DNA from: Pseudomonas oryzihabitans NBRC 102199
GTDB lineage: Bacteria > Pseudomonadota > Gammaproteobacteria > Pseudomonadales > Pseudomonadaceae
Assembly (NCBI RefSeq): GCF_000730625.1
Contig: NZ_BBIT01000001.1
Coordinates: forward strand, 62,001 to 126,000
Reading direction: 5' to 3'
Length of the DNA: 64,000 bases
Below are positions 19,855-27,297 of this stretch, one piece after another (position 1 is the stretch's first letter; each line of letters opens with the position of its first letter). Under the pieces are notes generated by a model. The model did not search any database. It was not told the DNA's origin and was given only the letters and a program-made list of their open reading frames with translations. The translations under genes were made by a program, and so were the position numbers.

Positions 19855-20235
19855 ATGAACGCAATGACAGCCATGCGCCAATACCAGCAGGTCGGCCTGC
19901 AGGCGCAGGTGTTCGAAGCCAGTCCCCATCAGCTGATCCAGATGCTCATGCAGGGCGCTCTGGACCGTCTGGCCAAGGCGCAAGGCGCGCTTGAGCGGGG
20001 TTGGCTGCCGGAGAAGGGCGAGCTGATCGGCAAGGCGGTATCCATCATCGCTGGTCTGAAGGACGTCCTGGATTTCGAGCAGGGTGGCGAGCTCGCCACT
20101 AACCTGGATCGTCTGTATGACTATATGATCCGCCGGCTCAGCGAAGCCAACCGCAACAATGATCCTGTTATCCTTGAAGAAGTATCCGGCCTGATCCGCG
20201 AGATCAAATCCGGCTGGGATGCCATTGCCCCCTGA
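19855..20235 (+). CDS. fliS: Flagellin export chaperone FliS
   Basis: A 126-residue all-helical chaperone that binds the flagellin C terminus and prevents early polymerisation in the cytoplasm. The family pattern is clear: NAMTAMRQYQQVGLQAQVFEA at the start, then ASPHQLIQMLMQGALDRLAKA, and a helix with LYDYMIRRLSEANRNNDP. Starts with ATG after CAGAGGTC and is followed by fliT after 14 bp. Confidence 0.94.
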   Translation: MNAMTAMRQYQQVGLQAQVFEASPHQLIQMLMQGALDRLAKAQGALERGWLPEKGELIGKAVSIIAGLKDVLDFEQGGELATNLDRLYDYMIRRLSEANRNNDPVILEEVSGLIREIKSGWDAIAP

Positions 20236-20249
20236 TCTGGAGTCGACCG

Positions 20250-20561
20250 ATGAACGTCGCCATGCAAAAGACCCCGGTGGAACGCGTCGAGCTCGTCTAT
20301 GAGCAGATGGCCGCTGCGCTCAAGGCCGGAGACTGGACGCGGATCGCCGAGCTGGATCTGGATTGCCGGCTGTTCGTCGACGAAGCCATGTATGCCACGG
20401 GGGACGAGGCCGTAGCCCTGCGTGCCAGCCTCGAGCGCCTGCTGGCGCTCTATGCCTCCCTGCTGCAGAGCTGCAAGGCAGAGCGGGACGCTACCGCCCA
20501 GGAGTTGACCAAGCTCAACAAGTCGAATCAGGCCGCCAAGGTCTATCAACTGTTCGGTTGA
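20250..20561 (+). CDS. fliT: FliT-type flagellar chaperone (FliS' position)
   Basis: A 103-residue helical protein with little sequence signature. Position after fliS and before fleQ matches the small protein called FliS'/FliT in P. aeruginosa. The C-terminal region TKLNKSNQAAKVYQLFG resembles the FliT tail. FliT proteins bind the FliD cap protein before export. Assigned mainly by synteny and helix content. Confidence 0.75.
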   Translation: MNVAMQKTPVERVELVYEQMAAALKAGDWTRIAELDLDCRLFVDEAMYATGDEAVALRASLERLLALYASLLQSCKAERDATAQELTKLNKSNQAAKVYQLFG

Positions 20562-20613
20562 CTGTCATCTGTTGGACGGTAATTCAAAGTTTGGATATTT
20601 CGCCGCCATAAAA

Positions 20614-20642
20614 TTGACCCCGCATCACAATTTGTCTTAACT
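20614..20642 (+). promoter_or_regulatory. Possible sigma-70 promoter of fleQ
   Basis: TTGACC and TTAACT are separated by 17 bases in the 164-bp fliT-fleQ gap. The -35 box is good but the -10 box matches only three of six consensus bases. fleQ is transcribed from a sigma-70 promoter in P. aeruginosa, which makes a site here expected. Confidence 0.35.
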
Positions 20643-20725
20643 TGCGCAAGATGCCGACCAGTTGGCACTTGGATGCAGGCGACACCTGCGCGTAGCGAAC
20701 CGACAAGCCGAATTGGGGCAGGGAC

Positions 20726-22204
20726 AAGTGGCGTGAAACCAAGATCCTTCTGATCGACGATGAAGCCGAGCGGCGCAAGGCGGTCTCGGTCATTCTCGAT
20801 TTTCTCGGCGAAGCTCATCTCGCCTGCACCAGTTCCGATTGGCAGGCCACCCTCGAAGCGCTCGACAGCAGTCGGCAGGTCAGCTGTGTGCTGGTCGGTC
20901 GCGTCGACAGCCGCGGCAACAGCGTCGAGCTGCTCAAGCAGGTGGTGGCCTGGGACGAGATGGTCCCGCTTCTATTGCTCGGCGAAGCGGCGCAGCCGGA
21001 GTGGCCGGACGATGTCCGCCGCCGCGTGCTGGTCTCCCTCGAGTACCCGCTGGCCTACAACAAGCTGCTGGATTCCCTGCACCGCGCCCAGGTCTATCGC
21101 GAGATGTACGACCAGGCTCGGGATCGCGGGCGTCAGCGCGAGCCCGAGTTGTTTCGCAGCCTGGTGGGTACCAGTCGCGCCATCCAGGGCGTGCGCAAGA
21201 TGATGCAGCAGGTGGCCGATACCGAGGCCACGGTACTCATCCTCGGCGAATCCGGTACCGGCAAGGAGGTGGTGGCGCGCAACCTGCACTTCCACTCCAA
21301 GCGCCGCGAGGCGCCCTTCGTGCCGGTCAACTGCGGCGCCATTCCGGCAGAGTTGCTGGAAAGCGAGCTGTTCGGTCACGAGAAGGGTGCTTTCACCGGC
21401 GCCATCACCAGTCGCGCCGGTCGTTTCGAACTGGCCAACACCGGCACCCTGTTCCTCGACGAGATCGGTGACATGCCGCTGCCCATGCAGGTCAAGCTCC
21501 TGCGCGTGCTGCAGGAACGGACCTACGAGCGGGTAGGCAGCAACAAGACCCAGAGCGTGGACGTGCGCATCATCGCGGCGACCCACAAGAACCTGGAGCA
21601 GATGATCGCCGCCGGCACCTTCCGCGAAGACCTCTACTACCGCCTCAATGTCTTCCCCATCGACATGGCGCCGCTGCGCGAACGGGGTGAAGACATCCCG
21701 CTGCTGATCAACGAACTGATCGCGCGGATGGAACACGAGAAGCGGGGCTCCATCCGCTTCAACTCGGCGGCCATCATGTCGCTGTGCCGCCACGAGTGGC
21801 CGGGCAATGTCCGCGAACTGGCCAACCTCGTGGAACGCATGGCGATCATGCATCCCTATGGCGTCATCGGCGTGGCCGAGTTGCCGCTCAAGTTCCGCTA
21901 CGTGGAAGATGAAGCCGATCCCATGGTGGAGTCTCTTCGCGAGGAATTGCAGGAGCGCGAAGCCATGGCCGGGATCGGGACGGTCGAGGTGTCGTCCTCG
22001 GCGCTGCTGCCGAGCGAAGGCCTGGATCTCAAGGACTACCTGGCCAACCTGGAAAAGAGCTTTATCCAGCAGGCGCTGGACGATGCCGGTGGCGTGGTGG
22101 CACGTGCCGCCGAGCGACTGCGCATCCGCCGGACCACCCTGGTCGAGAAGATGCGCAAGTACGGCATGGGCCGTCGCGACGACGAGTTCGACGAAGAGAT
22201 CTAG
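20726..22204 (+). CDS. fleQ: Flagellar master regulator FleQ, start codon apparently mutated (AAG for ATG)
   Basis: Sigma-54 enhancer-binding protein that switches on flagellar genes and, in Pseudomonas, responds to c-di-GMP and represses exopolysaccharide. The frame has the atypical receiver ([16 protein letters not shown] onward), the AAA+ domain with GESGTGKEV, the sigma-54 contact loop GAFTGA and [10 protein letters not shown], and a C-terminal Fis-type helix-turn-helix ([20 protein letters not shown]). Length from the position of the usual Met is 492 residues, matching about 490 in P. aeruginosa. However, the codon before TGG CGT GAA ACC is AAG, and from the upstream TAG at 20693 to 20888 there is no ATG, GTG or TTG in frame. 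The first usual start is GTG at 20888, which would remove 54 residues of the receiver. A ribosome-site-like GCAGGGA precedes the AAG. Coordinates give the homology-based extent. Confidence 0.85.
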   Translation, partial: KWRETKILLIDDEAERRKAVSVILDFLGEAHLACTSSDWQATLEALDSSRQVSCVLVGRVDSRGNSVELLKQVVAWDEMVPLLLLGEAAQPEWPDDVRRRVLVSLEYPLAYNKLLDSLHRAQVYREMYDQARDRGRQREPELFRSLVGTSRAIQGVRKMMQQVADTEATVLILGESGTGKEVVARNLHFHSKRREAPFVPVNCGAIPAELLESELFGHEKGAFTGAITSRAGRFELANTGTLFLDEIGDMPLPMQVKLLRVLQERTYERVGSNKTQSVDVRIIAATHKNLEQMIAAGTFREDLYYRLNVFPIDMAPLRERGEDIPLLINELIARMEHEKRGSIRFNSAAIMSLCRHEWPGNVRELANLVERMAIMHPYGVIGVAELPLKFRYVEDEADPMVESLREELQEREAMAGIGTVEVSSSALLPSEGLDLKDYLANLEKSFIQQALDDAGGVVARAAERLRIRRTTLVEKMRKYGMGRRDDEFDEEI

Positions 22205-22238
22205 CGAACCCTCTGTAGCGCTGAATGGGTCAACGTAG

Positions 22239-22275
22239 GGTGGATGACGGCGCAGCCTCATCCACCTTATTTTTT
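22239..22275 (+). terminator. Hairpin with T-run after fleQ
   Basis: Arms GGTGGATGA and TCATCCACC pair perfectly around a ten-base loop and are followed by TTATTTTTT, giving a good intrinsic terminator 34 bp after the fleQ stop. The sequence GTAGGGTGGATGACG with its complement also looks like a member of a dispersed Pseudomonas hairpin repeat. Confidence 0.65.
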
Positions 22276-22317
22276 AGCGTGGCAAGTGGAAAAGGCCATG
22301 CCGTTTTCCACGCTACG
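22274..22317 (+). repeat. Dispersed hairpin repeat, copy 1
   Basis: The core GTGGAAAA - GGC - TTTTCCAC is followed by GCTACG and preceded by TTAGC. The same layout recurs at 33651-33692, where the outer blocks are identical and the short loop differs. Arms pair as an 8-bp stem (22286-22293 with 22304-22311). Behaves like a REP-type intergenic repeat; here it lies between the fleQ terminator and the fleSR promoter. Confidence 0.75.
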
Positions 22318-22334
22318 GCGCTTTGGCACCGGGG

Positions 22335-22350
22335 CGGCATGGGTCTTGCT
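22335..22350 (+). promoter_or_regulatory. Sigma-54 promoter of fleSR
   Basis: CGGCATGGGTCTTGCT matches TGGCAYG-N4-TTGCW with one change (first T to C), with GG and GC ten bases apart. fleSR transcription in P. aeruginosa depends on FleQ and sigma-54. A transcript start about 12 bases past the -12 box (near 22361) fits the fleS ATG at 22393. Confidence 0.8.
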
Positions 22351-22392
22351 CCAGCCTGGACAATGTCAATTGTCCGTCGCGAGCCCCAGCCG

Positions 22393-23586
22393 ATGCCTGC
22401 GCAAGCCCTTTCTTCCGCTGTCCCTGCCGACGCTGCCGTGGAGGCTTCCGCCTCCGCGCAGGCCCGTGAAGCCCTGGGGCAGATGTCGCGCCAGCTGAGC
22501 GAATCCTTCCAGTTGCTCGAAGCCCGGATGAATTCGTTGCAGGGCGAACTGGAATGGGTGTCTGCCCAGCGTCTGCAGGAGCTGGCGGAAAAGGAGCGCC
22601 TGGCCAGTCGGCTGCAGAATCTGCTCGACGTCTTGCCCGCCGGCATCGTGGTGCTGGACGGCGCCGGGCGCGTGCGTGATGCCAACCCCGTGGCCCAGGC
22701 CCTGCTCGGTGAGCCTCTGACAGGCGAGCTGTGGCGTACGGTGATCGCCCGGGCCTTTGCCCCGCGTCATGACGACGGCCACGAGGTGTCCCTGCGCGAC
22801 GGCCGGCGGCTGTCTATCGCCATCCGCTCCCTGGATGGCGAGCCGGGACAGCTGGTGCTGCTCAACGACCTCACCGAAACCCGTCACCTGCAGGGCGAAC
22901 TGGCGCGGCATGAACGGCTGTCGGCGCTGGGTCGGACCATGGCCTCGCTGGCGCATCAGATCCGTACCCCGCTGACCGCAGCGCTGCTTTATGCCAGCCA
23001 TCTGGAGGAGGGCGGCCTGGCCCTGGCGCAGCAACAACGCTTCGCCAGACGGCTCAAGGAGCGGCTGCACGAACTGGAAAACCAGGTCCGCGACATGCTG
23101 GTATTCGCTCGCGGCGAATTGCCCCTGGCGGATCGACTGACCCCCAGCGCGCTGTTCGCTGCCCTACGCGAGGCGGCGACCCCTCATCTCGGCGACTGCC
23201 CCGTGCGTTGGCAACTGGATGCCCAGGGCGGACTGCTCGCCTGCAACCGCGACATGCTGGTGGGCGCCGCCCTGAACCTCATCCACAACGCCCTGCAGGC
23301 CATGGCGGGCAGTGGCCGCCCGGGACGACTCAAGGTGCATCTTCATCGCCGTGACGGCGAGTTGCGCCTGGCGATCAGCGACAGCGGTCCCGGCATTCCG
23401 CTGGCGGTCCAGCAGCGCCTGGGCGAGCCCTTTCTCAGCACCAAGACCACCGGCACCGGTCTCGGCCTGCCGGTCGCCCTGGCGATGGCCAAGGCCCACG
23501 GCGGCCGGCTGACCGTGCGCTCGCGGGTGGGGCGTGGCACGGTGGTGACCTTCATCCTGCCCCTGCTGGCGAGCGAGGAGACATAG
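22393..23586 (+). CDS. fleS: Sensor histidine kinase FleS
   Basis: Cytoplasmic two-component kinase controlling the class III flagellar genes (basal body, hook) with FleR; 397 residues from the chosen start, close to 402 in P. aeruginosa. An N-terminal helix (about 25-75, SESFQLLEARMNSLQGELEW) is followed by a PAS domain (LDVLPAGIVVLDGAGRVRDA), the phosphoacceptor His in SLAHQIRTPLTAALL, and the ATPase boxes NLIHNALQAM, DSGPGIP and GTGLGLPVALAM. No membrane segment is seen. The frame is open upstream to 22225, but the sigma-54 promoter at 22335-22350 places the transcript start near 22361, so the ATG at 22393 is preferred. Confidence 0.92.
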   Translation: MPAQALSSAVPADAAVEASASAQAREALGQMSRQLSESFQLLEARMNSLQGELEWVSAQRLQELAEKERLASRLQNLLDVLPAGIVVLDGAGRVRDANPVAQALLGEPLTGELWRTVIARAFAPRHDDGHEVSLRDGRRLSIAIRSLDGEPGQLVLLNDLTETRHLQGELARHERLSALGRTMASLAHQIRTPLTAALLYASHLEEGGLALAQQQRFARRLKERLHELENQVRDMLVFARGELPLADRLTPSALFAALREAATPHLGDCPVRWQLDAQGGLLACNRDMLVGAALNLIHNALQAMAGSGRPGRLKVHLHRRDGELRLAISDSGPGIPLAVQQRLGEPFLSTKTTGTGLGLPVALAMAKAHGGRLTVRSRVGRGTVVTFILPLLASEET

Positions 23587-23588
23587 GC

Positions 23589-24971
<1,383 letters not shown>

Positions 24972-24982
24972 GCGCGCAAGTC

Positions 24983-24996
24983 GATAGCCGGCTATC
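24983..24996. other. Perfect 14-bp palindrome downstream of fleR
   Basis: GATAGCCGGCTATC lies 11 bases after the fleR stop. It has no loop and no T-run, so it is not a convincing terminator; a protein-binding site is possible. The rest of the 241-bp fleR-tkt gap holds the operator-like site at 25139 and no gene I can support. Confidence 0.3.
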
Positions 24997-25138
24997 TACT
25001 CAGAGGGAACCAACCGTCTAAGGCGCTGTTCTAGAGAAAGGATCGCGACTGCGGCGTGGGGTCGCAGAGGAAGCTTGCCCCCGCCGTCCCGGACCCCGTC
25101 CGGCCGCTTTGCTTTCTTCTCCTAGGCGCTGCTTGTGC

Positions 25139-25152
25139 TGAAAACGGTTTCA
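25139..25152 (+). promoter_or_regulatory. LacI-family operator-like palindrome upstream of tkt
   Basis: TGAAAACGGTTTCA is palindromic apart from one base pair and differs by one base from TGAAACCGGTTTCA, the operator reported for the LacI-type regulator PtxS in Pseudomonas. FruR/Cra-like proteins bind similar TGAAAC halves. It lies 60 bp before the transketolase start. A sugar-acid or fructose-responsive repressor controlling the operon is inferred. Confidence 0.5.
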
Positions 25153-25212
25153 TGGACGGTGCTTGCCGTTTTTGCCGCGGGTGGCGCGCCTGCCAGCACG
25201 AGGACGCTTGCC

Positions 25213-27297
25213 ATGGGTTCCACCGCACCTTCCAGCTCCAACGCCGACCTATTGACCATCAATACCATCCGTACCCTGTCCATGGATGCGGTACAGAAGG
25301 CCAATTCCGGCCACCCTGGTACGCCGATGGCCCTGGCCCCGGTCGGCCATACGCTGTGGAGCCGCTTCCTCCGCTATCACCCCGAGCATCCGGACTGGCC
25401 CGACCGCGACCGCTTCGTGCTATCGGTCGGCCATGCCTCCATGCTGCTCTATTCGCTGCTGCATCTCGCAGGCGTCAAGGAGATCGACGAGCACGGCACC
25501 GCGACCGGCAAGGAAGCGGTCAGCCTGGAGGACATCAAGCAATTCCGTCAGCTGGATTCCAAGACCCCGGGCCATCCCGAGTACCGCATGACCACTGGCA
25601 TCGAGACCACCACCGGTCCGCTGGGGCAGGGCTGCGGCAACAGCGTCGGCATGGCACTGGCGCAGAAGTGGCTGGCGGCGCGCTTCAATCAGCCGGGCGT
25701 GACCCTGTTCGACTATGACGTCTACGTCCTCTGCGGCGACGGCGACATGATGGAAGGCGTCACCGGCGAGGCGGCGTCCATGGCCGGCCACCTGGGGCTG
25801 GACAACCTCTGCTGGATCTACGACAACAACACCATCAGCATCGAAGGCCACACCGAGCTGGCCTTCAGCGAAGACGTGGCCGAGCGCTTCCGTGGCTATG
25901 GCTGGCACACCCTGCACGTCAAGGATGCCAACGACGCCGAGGCCCTGGCCGCCGCCCTGCATCGCTTCAAGGGCAACACCGGCAAGCCGACCCTGATCGT
26001 GGTCGACAGCCTGATCGGCTATGGCGCGCCCAACAAGCAGAACACCGCGGCGGCCCACGGCGAGCCGCTGGGCGCCGACGAGATCAAGCTGGCGAAGAAG
26101 GCCTACGGCTGGCCGGAAGATGCCGACTTCCTGGTTCCCGACGAAGCCCGTCATCACCTGCGTGATGCCCTGCTGGAACGGGCCAGTGGTCTCTACGAAG
26201 ACTGGAATCGCGCCTTCGACCGTCTGCGCCAGGACGATCCGCGCCGTGCCGACGAACTCCAGCGCATGCGTGCCGGCGAGATGCCGGAGGGCTGGGACGC
26301 CAAACTGCCCAATTTCGACGCCGACGCCAAGGGCGTAGCCTCCCGCGAATCCGGCGGCAAGGCGCTCAATGCCTTCGCCGAACAGATTCCTTGGCTGGTC
26401 GGGGGGGCCGCCGACCTGGCGCCGTCCACCAAGACCAACCTCAAGTTCGACGGCGCCGGCAGCTTTTCAGCGCGGGAGCCTTCGGGGCGCAACATGCACT
26501 TCGGCATCCGCGAGCATGCCATGGGCTCCATCGCCAATGGCATGGCGCTCTGCTACCTGCGCAGCTTCACCGCCACCTTCCTGGTGTTCAGCGACTACAT
26601 GAAGCCGCCGATCCGCCTGGCGTCCATCATGGAGCTGCCCGTGGTGTTCGTCTTCACCCACGACTCCATCGGCGTCGGCGAAGACGGCCCGACCCACCAG
26701 CCCATCGAGCACCTGGCGCAACTGCGCGCTACCCCGGGCCTGCTGACCCTGCGTCCGGGCGATGCCAACGAAGCCGTGCAGGCCTGGAAGATCGCCCTGC
26801 AACAGACCAACAGACCCTCCTGCATGGTGCTGTCGCGCCAGCCGCTGCCGACCCTGGATCGTTCGAAGTACGCCAGTGCCGAAGGGGTCGCTCAGGGTGC
26901 CTACGTGGTGGCCGATGCCGAGGGCGGCAAGCCCCAGGTGATCCTCATGGCTACCGGCAGCGAACTGGGCCTGGCGATGCAGGCCTATGAGCAACTCAAG
27001 AGCGAAGGGGTGAAGGCGCGTGTGGTCTCCATGCCCTGCTGGGAACTGTTCGAAGAGCAGGACGAGGCCTACAAGCAGTCCGTGCTGCCCGACGAGGTGC
27101 TGGGGCGCGTCGCCATCGAGCAGGCCGGTCCCCTCGGCTGGGAGCGCTATATCGGGCGCAAGGGTGCCTCGGTGACCATGAGCACCTTCGGGGCCTCGGC
27201 GCCCATCGGCAAGCTGCAGGCCAAATACGGCTACACCGTGGAAAACGTGGTCAAGCTGGCCAAGGAGCAGGCGCAACGCTCCGGGAGTGCCAAATGA
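25213..27297 (+). CDS. tkt: Transketolase
   Basis: Thiamine-diphosphate enzyme of the non-oxidative pentose phosphate pathway; moves two-carbon units between sugar phosphates. The 694-residue protein has the TPP-binding motif GDGDMMEGVTGEAAS (about 178-192) with the following NN pair, early substrate residues SGHPGTPMALAP, and the pyrimidine domain signatures FGIREHAMGSIANG and HDSIGVGEDGPTHQP. It is about 30 residues longer than the P. aeruginosa enzyme. The start is the ATG eight bases after GAGGA; the frame is open to 25135 but that extension runs through the operator and looks like no protein. Stop overlaps the next ATG (ATGA). Confidence 0.95.
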   Translation: MGSTAPSSSNADLLTINTIRTLSMDAVQKANSGHPGTPMALAPVGHTLWSRFLRYHPEHPDWPDRDRFVLSVGHASMLLYSLLHLAGVKEIDEHGTATGKEAVSLEDIKQFRQLDSKTPGHPEYRMTTGIETTTGPLGQGCGNSVGMALAQKWLAARFNQPGVTLFDYDVYVLCGDGDMMEGVTGEAASMAGHLGLDNLCWIYDNNTISIEGHTELAFSEDVAERFRGYGWHTLHVKDANDAEALAAALHRFKGNTGKPTLIVVDSLIGYGAPNKQNTAAAHGEPLGADEIKLAKKAYGWPEDADFLVPDEARHHLRDALLERASGLYEDWNRAFDRLRQDDPRRADELQRMRAGEMPEGWDAKLPNFDADAKGVASRESGGKALNAFAEQIPWLVGGAADLAPSTKTNLKFDGAGSFSAREPSGRNMHFGIREHAMGSIANGMALCYLRSFTATFLVFSDYMKPPIRLASIMELPVVFVFTHDSIGVGEDGPTHQPIEHLAQLRATPGLLTLRPGDANEAVQAWKIALQQTNRPSCMVLSRQPLPTLDRSKYASAEGVAQGAYVVADAEGGKPQVILMATGSELGLAMQAYEQLKSEGVKARVVSMPCWELFEEQDEAYKQSVLPDEVLGRVAIEQAGPLGWERYIGRKGASVTMSTFGASAPIGKLQAKYGYTVENVVKLAKEQAQRSGSAK

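Noticed and set aside
20584..20610. CAAAGTTT-N11-CGCCATAA as a FliA promoter of fleQ
   Set aside because: The -10 half has three mismatches in its specific GCCG part; much weaker than the fliC and fliS boxes.
20670..20686. TGGCACTTGGATGCA as a sigma-54 promoter of fleQ
   Set aside because: The distance between GG and GC is nine bases and not ten; this spacing is normally not tolerated, and fleQ is sigma-70 dependent in P. aeruginosa.
25135..25212. Signal-peptide-like N terminus of transketolase (start at 25135)
   Set aside because: The extension resembles a secretion signal by chance; it overlaps the LacI-type operator, has no ribosome site, and transketolase is cytoplasmic.
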